Shown: piece after piece, positions 44,401 through 52,991 of the stretch | Layout of the letters: each line of letters begins with the position of its first letter | Numbering within the stretch: position 1 is the first letter of the stretch | NCBI GenBank assembly: GCA_026417735.1 | Contig: JAOACR010000018.1 | Coordinates: forward strand, 1-64,000 | Length of the DNA stretch: 64,000 bases | Direction of reading: 5' to 3' | Origin: Kiritimatiellia bacterium | GTDB lineage: Bacteria; Verrucomicrobiota; Kiritimatiellia; PWTM01 | The notes under the pieces: generated by a model | Databases searched by the model: none | What the model was told of the DNA's origin: nothing | The model's input: only the letters and a program-made list of their open reading frames with translations | Position numbers and translations under genes: made by a program

Positions 44401-46730
44401 GTCATTTCTTCAACAATGGTGCGTTCACGACGAACAACGCGATGCGCCGGTTCCTCGAGCTGAAGGCGGAGGCGGATCCGTTAATCATTTACGTGCGCGG
44501 CAGCGGGATCACCAACGCGCACATGACCGTTTTTACAAACTGGATCAGCTATCGGTTGCCGCACATGTTCACACAGTTTGTGACGAACCTGGTATGGCCT
44601 GCGACGGGACCGCCGCTGCTGCTGACGCCGCCGGGGATTGTGTCGAACGGCACGGTGGTGCAGATCGCGAACACGAACGCCGGTGGCGCGGTGTACTATA
44701 CGCTGGACGGAACCGATCCGCGCGCGCCCGGAGGGGCGATCGCGGGCACGCTCTACACCAATGGCGTTGTGCTTACCGAACCGGCGCGGCTGCTTGCGCG
44801 TGTGCGCTCGCCCGGTGGCGAGTGGAGCGCGCTGACGGAGGGCGTGTATTCCACCGAGGACCCGCCGCCGATCTACATCACCGAGATCATGTATCACCCG
44901 CCCGGCAACGCGGCGTGGGAGTTCGTCGAGCTCTACAATGCCGGTGACCGACCGGTGGAGCTCTGGCCCCTCTCGTTCACCGCCGGCATCCAGTTTTCGT
45001 TTGCAACCGGCGCGGTCACCCGGCTGGGGCCCCGTCAGTATGTGCTGGTGGTCCAGGACCTCGCCGCGTTTGCAGCTCGATTCAATACCAACGGGCTCGC
45101 GATCGCGGGCACATTCTCCGGACGTCTCGACAATGCGGGCGAACGCCTCGAGTTGCGCCATGCGTACTTTGGCGCGATCCACTCCTTCGATTATGACGAC
45201 GACTGGTACCCGCAAACCGATGGCGAAGGGTTTTCGCTGGTGATCCGGGCGATCCACGCGGACCGGCAGATGTGGGGCCGGCGGGAGGGGTGGGCCGCCA
45301 GCGCGAAGCTCGGCGGTAGCCCCGGCGGACCCGATCTCGGCGATGTGCCGCCGCCCGGTTCGGTCGTCATCAATGAGGTTCTCGCCCACACCGACACTTC
45401 CCCGGTCGGCGATTGGGTGGAACTCCATAACACGACCAGCTCCAACCTGAACCTTGGCGGATGGTGGCTGAGCGACAGCGAATCCGAGCCGTTCAAGTAC
45501 CGAATACCCGACGGCACCGTGCTGCCGGCGGGCGGTTTTCTCGTCTTCAACACCACAAATCACTTCGGTGCGGCCGGCGCGTCGAACGCGTTCTCGTTCA
45601 GCGAGTACGGCGAGAAGGCGGTGCTGTCCTCGGCGTGGGACGAGTTTGGCAATCCCACCGGCTACCGGGAGGTTCGTTCGTTTGGCGCCTCGGACCGGGA
45701 AACCACCTTCGGCCGACATGTGCGCAGCGACGGCCGGGAGGTGTTCGTGATCCAGAAGTGGCCGACGCCCGGTGCCCCGAACGCGGGACCGCGGGTGGGG
45801 CCGATTGTGATCTCCGAGATTCTGTACGCACCCACCGGCGCGGTGCCGGAGCACGTGGAGTTCTACTGTCTTGCGCCGACGAACGTCCCGCTGTTCGATC
45901 CCGCTACGCCCACGAACCGATGGCGTTTCCGTGGCGCCGGAACCTTCGTGTTTCCTTCAGGCGCGGTCGCGCGGGCGTTTGACACGTTTGTGCTCACCGG
46001 CACAAATCCGGCCGCGTTCCGCGCGATGCGTGGTCTGCCCGAAAGCTATCCGGTGTACGGTCCGTTCACCGGCCGTCTCGACAATGCGGGCGATCTGCTC
46101 CGGCTCGAACGCCCCCTTTCCTTTGACCCTGCCGCGCAGCCGTACGAGACGGTGGAAGAGATCGAGTACAACGATAAAGCGCCGTGGCCGGTGTTGTCCG
46201 GGGCGGGCGAGAGTCTCCGCCGCATCCGGCTCGCGCAGTTTGGGAATGATCCCGCGAACTGGACGGCGGGCCCATCCGGCGGCGCGGCCGGTCCGAAGCC
46301 CCGCGAGGACAGCGATGGCGATGGCCTGCCCGACCGCTGGGAGGCGGCGCGGGGACGTGCGCCGGACCGGTTTGAGCCGCCGGGCCTCGACCGTGATGGC
46401 GACGGGATGTCGGATACCGAGGAATATTTGGCCGGCACCGATCCGGCCGACTCCAACGATCTGTTTCGCATCTCGATCACTCTCTCGAATGGAGTACCGG
46501 CGGTGGTGTTTTTCGGCCGGGCGGCGACGGGGGCGGGCTATGAGGGGCTCCAGCGGCGTTATGCGGTCGAGGGTGCGCCGACGGGCTGGTCCACCGGCGG
46601 GTGGACCGCGGTGTCCGGGGCGGAGGAGCTGATTGGATCGAACCGCTGGTTGTCCGTGCCACTGCCGGTCGTGCTGACAAACGGGAGATTTCGTATCCAG
46701 CGCGTTCGCGCATGGCTCGAGGTCCCCTAA
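41421..46730 (+). CDS. giant secreted CotH-kinase / lamin-tail-domain protein
   Basis: Extracellular protein of about 1,769 residues. Two related jelly-roll modules come first (DYDSGFIAYLNGREVARRNLG and DFDDGFVAYLNGVEIARSNLG). A lamin-tail domain (DFADWVELYNDG) and a chitobiase-type beta domain follow. A CotH region spans roughly bases 43,400-44,500 (SNHARSRYELQQ, LRLRAGKNDYDRPFIRDEL, FYMWDAEGAFGMNF). Then come a second chitobiase-type domain, three more lamin-tail-like domains (EFVELYNAGDRP, DWVELHNTTSSN, EHVEFYCLAP) and an Asp-rich calcium-binding stretch (DSDGDGLPDRWE, DRDGDGMSDTEE). GTG 41421 is chosen as start because it precedes a short hydrophobic segment; ATG 41469 is possible. CotH proteins are atypical kinases of secreted proteins in spores. 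Confidence 0.88.
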   Translation: MSYRLWFCYRAGVAAAMIAARGERVIAAVRITELMAAPSARLLQADSNGVPRLGSGVPWMSPAFIATNWLSATGSFGFGSTVVNVNNDVADQLSGASLTMYLRGSFVVAPALLTSGGTVRLTLDYDSGFIAYLNGREVARRNLGPSNSFAYCDQPAYNWRLSGTNETYLPGAATNLLGAGTNVLAVQVHGFTNVSFKAAVSLHLLAPTGTVTLVPSNQAWRCFFGTTEPSGGIPEVAQVARTMWGLEWTLPDFPDSGWPVGPGGIGFGDGDDATDVYDQMYGKAVSLYMRRAFVVDGATAASTNLLEFQVDFDDGFVAYLNGVEIARSNLGSVGMLVPYNMPATRSREAGAPVTITVGIASNFLVAGTNLLAIQTHNTSATSSDLSMIPYLRLRGGPTLVAAGDLWRYFVGVRAPLASGDEEEGEDDPEPLEPDFADWVELYNDGTAPVSLSGWSLTDDPRAPARWTFPAGVVIPPGGYLVVLCTGRNLRDPSKTLHTSFGLSRHGEYLGLYDASGNVVSEIAPGFPPQSPFYSYGWSESHGGWRYFEVATPGEPNAGPTWPGILAPPGFVPAAGLYTNNLTVAITSAVPGATIRVTINGEEPDLTNGFAYSGPFTLTTTATLRARAFLAGWIPSPTVTRSYLVNPPALLRGSPAVLLAGPWETAWHKPNGVMAIVGGVWSGGLWNATSLDDYNIPLKRGRAYERVISIEWWDPASNAVKQTDAGVRIAGSNHARSRYELQQMTGTWYGSWTSKPQFNTYFRSMYGEEPWQISLNAPLWPVRPYESLRLRAGKNDYDRPFIRDELMRRLYADTGQPSSVGCIAALYVNGIFRCYYNPVERYDVGYLQYWHGGTGRWDIISHGGVTEGDAVALTALIQQATNSNMAVLSNYLAIVEKLDPTNLADYILANAYGATWDWPHNNYYMARERSARGRFRFYMWDAEGAFGMNFKNDIRFDILYECMTNRSTAARAAILYRALWASPEFRLLMADRIHRHFFNNGAFTTNNAMRRFLELKAEADPLIIYVRGSGITNAHMTVFTNWISYRLPHMFTQFVTNLVWPATGPPLLLTPPGIVSNGTVVQIANTNAGGAVYYTLDGTDPRAPGGAIAGTLYTNGVVLTEPARLLARVRSPGGEWSALTEGVYSTEDPPPIYITEIMYHPPGNAAWEFVELYNAGDRPVELWPLSFTAGIQFSFATGAVTRLGPRQYVLVVQDLAAFAARFNTNGLAIAGTFSGRLDNAGERLELRHAYFGAIHSFDYDDDWYPQTDGEGFSLVIRAIHADRQMWGRREGWAASAKLGGSPGGPDLGDVPPPGSVVINEVLAHTDTSPVGDWVELHNTTSSNLNLGGWWLSDSESEPFKYRIPDGTVLPAGGFLVFNTTNHFGAAGASNAFSFSEYGEKAVLSSAWDEFGNPTGYREVRSFGASDRETTFGRHVRSDGREVFVIQKWPTPGAPNAGPRVGPIVISEILYAPTGAVPEHVEFYCLAPTNVPLFDPATPTNRWRFRGAGTFVFPSGAVARAFDTFVLTGTNPAAFRAMRGLPESYPVYGPFTGRLDNAGDLLRLERPLSFDPAAQPYETVEEIEYNDKAPWPVLSGAGESLRRIRLAQFGNDPANWTAGPSGGAAGPKPREDSDGDGLPDRWEAARGRAPDRFEPPGLDRDGDGMSDTEEYLAGTDPADSNDLFRISITLSNGVPAVVFFGRAATGAGYEGLQRRYAVEGAPTGWSTGGWTAVSGAEELIGSNRWLSVPLPVVLTNGRFRIQRVRAWLEVP

Positions 46731-46772
46731 CTTGACGGTGCGCCAGCCGGGCCGGATAATGAGCCGGTCTGC

Positions 46773-46849
46773 GTACCTGTAGCTCAATTGGACAGAGCAC
46801 CAGACTACGGATCTGGGGGTTGCAGGTTCGACTCCTGCCAGGTACGCCA
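46773..46849 (+). tRNA. tRNA-Arg (anticodon ACG)
   Basis: A complete cloverleaf: acceptor GTACCTG (46773-46779) pairs perfectly with CAGGTAC (46839-46845); the D stem is GCTC/GAGC, the anticodon stem CCAGA/TCTGG with loop CTACGGA, and the T stem GCAGG/CCTGC with loop TTCGACT. Anticodon ACG at 46807-46809 reads CGU, and after A34-to-inosine editing also CGC and CGA. Discriminator G is followed by an encoded CCA (46847-46849). It stands alone between the CotH gene and the sulfatase gene; no integrase or direct-repeat att site is seen. Confidence 0.96.
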
Positions 46850-46905
46850 CGCCGCGGCGCGGGTGGAGGGTCAGGGAGCGCCCCCGGGTGGTGAGCTACA
46901 GCGCG

Positions 46906-48258
46906 ATGAAGGGGCGAACCTCGCTGATTGGCGTGTTTGCGTTGGCGTTCGTGGTGGTCGCTGCGTACGCGGCGCCGCGGCACCCCAACGTGCTGCTCAT
47001 CCTCAGCGACGATCAAGGTGTCGGCGATGTCGCCGGCTACGGGGCGACGGACCTCGAGACCCCCGCACTCGATCGCCTGGCGCTCGAGGGCGCCCGGTTC
47101 GAACGTTTTTATGCGGCCGCGCCGGTGTGCTCGCCGTCTCGTGCCAGCGTGCTGACCGGGCGATGGCCCCGGCGCGCGGGCGTGCCCGCCAACGTTAGCT
47201 CCCAGCGTGGCCGCGCCGGCATGCCAGGCGACGAGCTGACCCTCGCCGAGGTGTTCCGGTCGGCCGGCTACCGCACCGCGCATTTGGGCAAATGGCACCT
47301 CGGCTACACCCCCGACACGATGCCCAACGCGCAAGGGTTCGACGTCTCCGTCGGCCACATGGGTGGGTGCATTGACAACTGGTCACACTTTTTCTACTGG
47401 GAAGGGCCAAACCGTCACGATTTGCACCGCGACGGCGCGGAAATCCTCCGGGACGGCCGCTTTTTTCCCGACCTCATTGTTGACGAGGCGGAGGCGTTGC
47501 TGCGATCTTGGCGAGACCATCCGTGGTTCTTGTATGTCGCGTTCAATCTCCCGCACTACCCCTACCAGCCCGACGAACGGTGGCTGCGTCGCTACGCGCA
47601 GCTGCCGTACCCGCGCAACCTGTACGCGGCGGTCGTGTCAACGATGGACGAGCGAATCGGCCGACTGCTGAACCGGCTCGATGAGCTTGGCCTCGCCCGC
47701 TCCACTATCGTGGTATTCCAGTCGGACAACGGCCACTCCCGCGAGGAGCGAGCCCATTTTGGCGGCGGGTCGGCGGGGCAGCACCGGGGGGCGAAGTTCA
47801 GCCTGTTCGAGGGCGGCATCCGCGTACCGGCGATCGTACGGTGGCCCGGCCGCGTGCCGGCGGGTCGGGTGATCGCGGCACCCGCGCACGCGGTGGATTG
47901 GTTGCCGACGCTCGCGGAGCTTGCCGGCGTGCCGCTGCCGGCGCGCCGGTTGGACGGCGTCAGCCTCGCGGCGGTGCTGTGTGGTGAGCAACCGCCGCCC
48001 ACCCGTGTGCTGCACTTCGAACACGGAGAGCAGTGGGCGGTAATCGAGGGCGAATGGAAGCTCATTGCGAATCCGCACGATACCGGCGAGGTGCCGCCGG
48101 TGCGTCTGGAGGGGTTGTGGCTCTTCAACCTCGGGTCCGACCCGGCCGAACGGCAGAACCTTGCCGCGCGGCAACCGGAGCTCGTCGCGCGGTTGCGGCG
48201 GGCGCACGATCTGTGGGCCGCGGACCTCGGCCGAGGGCACGCCGCTGCGCCGCAATGA
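46906..48258 (+). CDS. secreted sulfatase (formylglycine-dependent, arylsulfatase type)
   Basis: Hydrolyses sulfate esters, probably on polysaccharides. Signal peptide LIGVFALAFVVVAAYAA is followed by the family start RHPNVLLILSDDQGVGDVAGYG. The active-site motif C75-S-P-S-R79 needs conversion of the Cys to formylglycine, so a maturase (FGE or anSME) must exist elsewhere. Metal and substrate residues are seen in GKWHLGY and FQSDNGHSREE. Length is 450 residues. ATG 46906 is preferred over GTG 46888 or 46891 because it opens the signal peptide. The stop overlaps the photolyase-family start (ATGA). Confidence 0.94.
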   Translation: MKGRTSLIGVFALAFVVVAAYAAPRHPNVLLILSDDQGVGDVAGYGATDLETPALDRLALEGARFERFYAAAPVCSPSRASVLTGRWPRRAGVPANVSSQRGRAGMPGDELTLAEVFRSAGYRTAHLGKWHLGYTPDTMPNAQGFDVSVGHMGGCIDNWSHFFYWEGPNRHDLHRDGAEILRDGRFFPDLIVDEAEALLRSWRDHPWFLYVAFNLPHYPYQPDERWLRRYAQLPYPRNLYAAVVSTMDERIGRLLNRLDELGLARSTIVVFQSDNGHSREERAHFGGGSAGQHRGAKFSLFEGGIRVPAIVRWPGRVPAGRVIAAPAHAVDWLPTLAELAGVPLPARRLDGVSLAAVLCGEQPPPTRVLHFEHGEQWAVIEGEWKLIANPHDTGEVPPVRLEGLWLFNLGSDPAERQNLAARQPELVARLRRAHDLWAADLGRGHAAAPQ

Positions 48259-49790
48259 CCGCCGCCAGGGCCGAGCGGGCGAGCGCACCGCACGTCGAGG
48301 TCGCGCGTGGCGATGCGGCGATCGTGTTCCCCCATCAACTCTTCGAGCGGCATCCCGCGGTCGAGCGGGGCCGGCCGGTGGTGCTGATCGAGGATTCGCT
48401 GTTCTTCGGCGACCCGCACGCGCCGGCGCGGTTCCACCAGCAGAAGCTCGCGTTTCACCGCATTGCGATGCGCCGCTTCGAGGAGCGGCTGCGGCGCAAC
48501 GGCTATGCGGTGCGGCTGATTCGCCATGCGGCCGGCGTGACTGCGGTCGAGGCGCTCTCCGCGCTGGCCCGCGAGGGCATCACTCGATGGTGGATCGTGG
48601 ATCCGGTGGATGACTGGCTCGAACGGCGAATCCGCCGCGCGGCGCGCGAGACCGGCGCGAATGTCCAATGGTTGGATACGCCGGCCTTTCTGGTGTCCAA
48701 CGCCTGGAACGACGGATGGCTCGATGCGCATCCGCGGCCGCGCCTGGCGGACTACTACATCGCGCAACGGCGTGAGCGCGGGCTGTTGCTCGACCATGCG
48801 GGCCGGCCGGTGGGCGGACGGTGGAGTTTCGATGCGGACAACCGCCGTCGGTGGCCGCGGGGCCGCCTGCCGCCGTGTGTCCCGCGCGAGGCGCTGCGTC
48901 CCGAGGATCGCCCGCTGGCGGAGGCGATCGCGGCGGAGTTTTCCGCGAATCCGGGGCGCGCAGCGGACCTTTGGATCCCGACGGACCCTGCCGGTGCGCG
49001 CCGCTGGCTGGGCGACTTTGTTGAGCACCGCCTCGCGGGTTTTGGGCCGTACGAGGATGCGATTGCCGCGCGGCACGACGTGCTGTGTCACTCGGTGCTG
49101 TCCCCGCTGCTGAACGCGGGGCTGCTGCGACCCGGCGAGGTGCTCGAGGCGGTGCTGGAGGCCGGGCGCTCCGGCCGCGCGCCATTGAACTCGGTGGAGG
49201 GCTTTGTGCGGCAGGTGCTCGGCTGGCGCGAGTTCGTGCGCGCGATGTACCGCCGCTATGGCGTCGCGATGCGTACCGCGAACCACTGGGGGCATCGCGC
49301 GCCACTGCCGCGCGCGTTCTACACCGCCCAGACGGGTCTTGAACCGCTCGACTGCGCGATTGGCCGCCTGTTGCGGCTCGGCTGGTGTCACCACATCGAG
49401 CGGTTGATGGTGATCGGCGCTGCGATGATGATGCTCGAAGTGGCGCCGGACGCCGTCTATCGGTGGTTCATGGAGATGTGCCTGGATGCGTACGACTGGG
49501 TGATGGTGCCGAACGTGTACGGAATGAGCCAGTATGCGGATGGTGGCCGGATGGCGACGAAGCCCTACTTCAGCGCGTCGGCGTATCTGCGGCAGATGAG
49601 CGATCATGTGCCCGGCCGATGGTGCGAAGTCTGGGACGGTTTGTTCTGGCGGTTTGTGGAGCGCCGTCGCGCGGAGCTGGAGCGACATCCGCGGCTTCGC
49701 ATGCTGGCGCGGCAGTTTGAACGGCTCGACCGCGAGCGCCGCCGGCGGGTGTTCGCGGCGGCGGAGTCGTGGAGATCTTCGCTGAGCTGA
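48255..49790 (+). CDS. cryptochrome/photolyase family protein (FeS-BCP-related, cluster Cys lacking)
   Basis: Belongs to the deoxyribodipyrimidine-photolyase-related group that includes Agrobacterium PhrB, a (6-4) photolyase. N-terminal Rossmann region: VFPHQLFERHPAV and LIEDSLFFGD. FAD-domain motifs: VEGFVRQVLGWREFVRAMY, GWCHHIERLMVIGAAMM, DAYDWVMVPNVYGMSQYADGG and KPYFSASAYLRQMSD. The Fe-S-binding members have a Cys-x-x-Cys and a further Cys after MSD; here the segment reads HVPGRWCEVWDGLFW with a single Cys457, so no [4Fe-4S] site is evident. Length is 511 residues. It is coupled to the sulfatase gene by an ATGA overlap, without functional logic. Confidence 0.88.
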   Translation: MTAARAERASAPHVEVARGDAAIVFPHQLFERHPAVERGRPVVLIEDSLFFGDPHAPARFHQQKLAFHRIAMRRFEERLRRNGYAVRLIRHAAGVTAVEALSALAREGITRWWIVDPVDDWLERRIRRAARETGANVQWLDTPAFLVSNAWNDGWLDAHPRPRLADYYIAQRRERGLLLDHAGRPVGGRWSFDADNRRRWPRGRLPPCVPREALRPEDRPLAEAIAAEFSANPGRAADLWIPTDPAGARRWLGDFVEHRLAGFGPYEDAIAARHDVLCHSVLSPLLNAGLLRPGEVLEAVLEAGRSGRAPLNSVEGFVRQVLGWREFVRAMYRRYGVAMRTANHWGHRAPLPRAFYTAQTGLEPLDCAIGRLLRLGWCHHIERLMVIGAAMMMLEVAPDAVYRWFMEMCLDAYDWVMVPNVYGMSQYADGGRMATKPYFSASAYLRQMSDHVPGRWCEVWDGLFWRFVERRRAELERHPRLRMLARQFERLDRERRRRVFAAAESWRSSLS

Positions 49791-49849
49791 GCGGCACCGC
49801 GCGGGCGAACTGCGGCAGCGCGACATCTCGACGGAAAGGAGTGATCTCG

Positions 49850-51907
49850 ATGCGGACGCTTCGACTGGCAATCGTGATGGCGGCGATCACCGCGGCCGGT
49901 GCGGAGGAAACGGCACTGCGGATCTACTACATCGGCAACAGCCTCACCGACGAGCTAAAGTACGGAGAGTTTGCAGCATTGGCGCAGCTGGCCGGCGAAC
50001 GGGTCGTGTGGGGCCGGCACATGATTCCGGGCGCGCCGATCCGCTGGATGTGGGGGGCGACGAACGGCTTCACCGAGCGGCCGTTCGGCCCGTGGACCAC
50101 CGCGCTGCGGGAGTTTGAGTGGGACGTCGTCACCCTGCAGCCGTTCAACCCGTTTGAAAGCGAGTTCCCTCATGCGCAGCGGTTCTGCGAGGAAATCGCG
50201 CGGAGAAGTCCGGCCGCGGAAGTGCTGATCTACGCGCAGTGGCCCGGACGCCGGCGCGGGGCCGACTGGGAGCTGGCGTTCGCCGGGCCGGAGCGCACTG
50301 CCCGTGCACGTGCGGCTGACCCGAACGCCTATGCCGTGCGCGCCGCCGCCGCACCACCGCCCTGGCGCGAGCTTCTGGCAGAACGGTCGCTGCGCAATGA
50401 GTACGAACTGATCGTGGTCTCGCTGAACGCGGAGCGCGCGATGCGCCGGCCGGTGCGACTAATTCCCGCAGGTCACGTGATGCAGTTGCTGGCGCAGAAA
50501 ATGCGGGCCGGCATGATGCCGGGCTATCGGACGCCGTGGGACTTCTATTCCGACGGCATTCACGTGAACAACGACGGCTCCTATCTCGTTGCCTGCACTT
50601 TCTTCGCGACCATCTTCCGACGCAGTCCGGTGGGGCTGCCGGTGGCCGGCTACCAGGGACGGCCTGGGCTGGGCGCGGACGGCGTAAAGATCTCGCCGGA
50701 GACAGCGCGGACGATTCAAGAGACGGTGTGGGAGGTCGTCGCGACGCATCCGCTCAGTGGCGTGACGTCGTCGGCGCCGTTGCGGGTCGCCACGCCCGCG
50801 CTGGGGCCGGCGGTCGCGGGCGAGCCCTACCGGATGGAGCTGCTGCCCGCTTTCGGCCGGGGGCCGTACGAGTGGGCAACGATCGGCGCGACATTGCCCG
50901 CCGGGCTAATGCTCACGCGTGCGGGTGTGATCACGGGAACCGCTGTGGAGGCCACGCGGGCGGAACTACTCGTGCGCGTTGCCGACGCCGCCGGCGCCAC
51001 GGCGACCGCGCACTTGGCACTGGTGGTCGAACCGGACCGTGCGCCGACGATTCCGGAGCAGCCGATGCCGGAACTGGCGCTGGGCGAGTTTGTGGAGCAC
51101 CGCCTGTACGGCGAGGGTGGCAACGGCGTACAGCGGTGGTCGGTCGCGGAGGGCGAGCGTCTGCCGCCCGGGTTGACGCTGGATCCGGACGGTCGGCTGT
51201 GGGGCGCGCCGGGCCGCGAGGGCCGCTTCGAGTTCACCGTGGTTGCGGAGGACGGCGACAGCGCGCGACCGGAACGGGCGCAGCGGCGGTTCGCCGTGTT
51301 GGTCGGAGCAGCTCGACGGGAGATCGCTCGTGCGCGACGTTTGGCGAGCGCACCGGCGCGGGAGGCGCTCGTGACGGAGCGCACGTGGTGTTTCCAGTAT
51401 CCGATCCACAAACGGGTGGAGGGCGAAGCGACGACTGTCGGGGGCCGGTTCGACGTGGCATGGACCGCGGAGGCGCTGTATGTGGCCGTTCGGGTGGAGG
51501 ACTCGACGAACGACAGGTTCCCCGGCGGCTCACGGCTCCGCGGCGATCACGTGATCCTGTGTCTGGATGCGTTCAACAACCGGGAGTCGGCATACAATGC
51601 GGACGATCGGTATCTGCCCTATCCGCGTGGCCAGCGGTATCCGCACCGCGAGACGATGATCGGACCGGCGCTCGGTCATGCGTGCCATCCGGCGGAGCTC
51701 GAGGGGGGGTATTTGGCGGTGTTCGAAGTGTCATGGAAGGGCCTCGGGCTGCCCTTGCCGATGGAGCCCGGGCGAACGATCGGGCTGGATGTGATGCTGG
51801 TGGACGGCGCCGGCGAACAGGGCGCCCGGTCTGTGGTGGTCTGGCAGGGGACGAAGGACAACGCAACCGATCCGAGCCGCTTTGGCACGGTCGTGTTGGA
51901 GGAGTGA
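49850..51907 (+). CDS. secreted SGNH-type hydrolase with Ig-like and CBM9-like domains
   Basis: Exported multidomain protein of about 685 residues. After the signal peptide (RLAIVMAAITAAGAEE) the N-terminal domain starts LRIYYIGNSLTDELKY, an SGNH block I, and includes DFYSDGIHVNNDGSYLVA as a possible Asp/His block V. Next come two Ig-like modules of the putative-Ig type (PAGLMLTRAGVITGTA; PPGLTLDPDGRLWGAP). The C-terminal part resembles a CBM9-type carbohydrate-binding module (VAWTAEALYVAVRVEDSTND). The ATG at 49850 has AAGGAG about 8 bases upstream, better than the longer frame from 49769. A carbohydrate esterase role is plausible. Confidence 0.82.
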   Translation: MRTLRLAIVMAAITAAGAEETALRIYYIGNSLTDELKYGEFAALAQLAGERVVWGRHMIPGAPIRWMWGATNGFTERPFGPWTTALREFEWDVVTLQPFNPFESEFPHAQRFCEEIARRSPAAEVLIYAQWPGRRRGADWELAFAGPERTARARAADPNAYAVRAAAAPPPWRELLAERSLRNEYELIVVSLNAERAMRRPVRLIPAGHVMQLLAQKMRAGMMPGYRTPWDFYSDGIHVNNDGSYLVACTFFATIFRRSPVGLPVAGYQGRPGLGADGVKISPETARTIQETVWEVVATHPLSGVTSSAPLRVATPALGPAVAGEPYRMELLPAFGRGPYEWATIGATLPAGLMLTRAGVITGTAVEATRAELLVRVADAAGATATAHLALVVEPDRAPTIPEQPMPELALGEFVEHRLYGEGGNGVQRWSVAEGERLPPGLTLDPDGRLWGAPGREGRFEFTVVAEDGDSARPERAQRRFAVLVGAARREIARARRLASAPAREALVTERTWCFQYPIHKRVEGEATTVGGRFDVAWTAEALYVAVRVEDSTNDRFPGGSRLRGDHVILCLDAFNNRESAYNADDRYLPYPRGQRYPHRETMIGPALGHACHPAELEGGYLAVFEVSWKGLGLPLPMEPGRTIGLDVMLVDGAGEQGARSVVVWQGTKDNATDPSRFGTVVLEE

Positions 51908-51965
51908 GGGAGGTGTGGTCGCGGCGTGTGCGTAGTCGTCCGCTTTGGGATAGTGCGCGGCGGCG

Positions 51966-52991
51966 ATGAGCGGGATCGGACAGGCGGGGGGCGCTCCGCT
52001 GACGTGGCGCTCGTGGTGGGGCTTATGGGTGGGCGGGCTGGCGGTGGCGGCGGCCGCGTTCTGGCTGGCGACGCGACTGGGGCCGTTGCCGCTGGGATCG
52101 GGGTCGCCCTGGGCGGACCCGGTGTGGCGGCTTCGAGCAGCTCGGGCGGTGGCGGCAGGCATCGTGGGCGGCGGGCTGGGAATCGCGGGCGCGGCGATGC
52201 AGGGGCTGCTGCGTAATCCGTTGGGCGAGCCGTACCTGCTGGGAATGTCCAGTGGAGCGGGCGTCGGTGTGCGATTGGGCGGGCTGTTGGGATGGGGGGC
52301 GGGCTGGCTCGCATGGCGGACGCCGCTGCTGGCGCTGGCTGGCGCACTGGCCGCGGGGGCGATCGTGTACGCGGTGGCCTGGCGGGGGGGGTGGCGGGAC
52401 CCGTGGTCGCTGGTACTGGCCGGTGTGATGATGAACGTGGTGAACGGCGCGGTCATTATGGCGCTATATCTTTGGAGCGACCCGTGGAAGCTCGACGAGT
52501 TTGCGCGCTGGACGATGGGGGAGGTGCCCGAAACCGTGGAGCCAGTGTTGCTGGTGGCGGCTGGAGGCATGCTGGCACTGGGAACGGTGGTGCTCTGCGG
52601 GCAGGCGGCGCCGCTGAACGCCATCGCCATGGGGGATGAAACGGCGATGTCGGTGGGGGTGTCGGTTGAGGCGGTGCGGCGGGCGGCGGCGGTTGCCGCG
52701 GGCGTCACGACGGCGGCGGCGGTTTCCCTGGCCGGGCCGGTGAGCTTCGTCGGGCTGCTGGTGCCGCACCTGGGGCGGTGGGCGGTGGGGCCAGATCACC
52801 GTCGGTTGCTGCCGTGGTCGTTGTGGGGAGGGGCGGTATGGATGATGCTGGCCGACGCGTTCTGTCGCTGGCTTGGCGCTCGGCTGGGCGTTGGCCGGCT
52901 GCCGGTGGGGTTGATGATGGCCCTGATCGGCGCGCCGCTGTTTTTCGCCGTGCTGAGATCCGCGATTCGAACGGAAGCCGACGGTGGATGA
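51966..52991 (+). CDS. FecCD/BtuC-family ABC transporter permease
   Basis: Inner-membrane permease for iron-siderophore, haem or cobalamin import. About nine or ten helices; the family region RLRAARAVAAGIVGGGLGIAGAAMQGLLRNPLGEPYLLGMSSGA is unmistakable in its pieces, with later GPVSFVGLLVPHLGRWAVGPDHR, the loop contacting the ATPase. Length is 341 residues. The ATP-binding subunit gene overlaps its stop as ATGA. No substrate-binding protein, TonB receptor or cobalamin riboswitch is seen within the window, so the cargo is unresolved. Confidence 0.93.
   Translation: MSGIGQAGGAPLTWRSWWGLWVGGLAVAAAAFWLATRLGPLPLGSGSPWADPVWRLRAARAVAAGIVGGGLGIAGAAMQGLLRNPLGEPYLLGMSSGAGVGVRLGGLLGWGAGWLAWRTPLLALAGALAAGAIVYAVAWRGGWRDPWSLVLAGVMMNVVNGAVIMALYLWSDPWKLDEFARWTMGEVPETVEPVLLVAAGGMLALGTVVLCGQAAPLNAIAMGDETAMSVGVSVEAVRRAAAVAAGVTTAAAVSLAGPVSFVGLLVPHLGRWAVGPDHRRLLPWSLWGGAVWMMLADAFCRWLGARLGVGRLPVGLMMALIGAPLFFAVLRSAIRTEADGG

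Noticed and set aside
46773-46888. Integration site at tRNA-Arg
   Set aside because: No integrase, no direct repeat of the tRNA 3' end and no mobile genes are seen nearby.
48663-48676. TCCAATGGTTGGAT, similar to the boxes near 25.6 kb
   Set aside because: It lies within the coding sequence of the photolyase-family gene and is explained by the codons; judged coincidental.
47592-49871. 759-codon open frame on the minus strand
   Set aside because: It is antisense to the sulfatase and photolyase-family genes; only high GC keeps it open.
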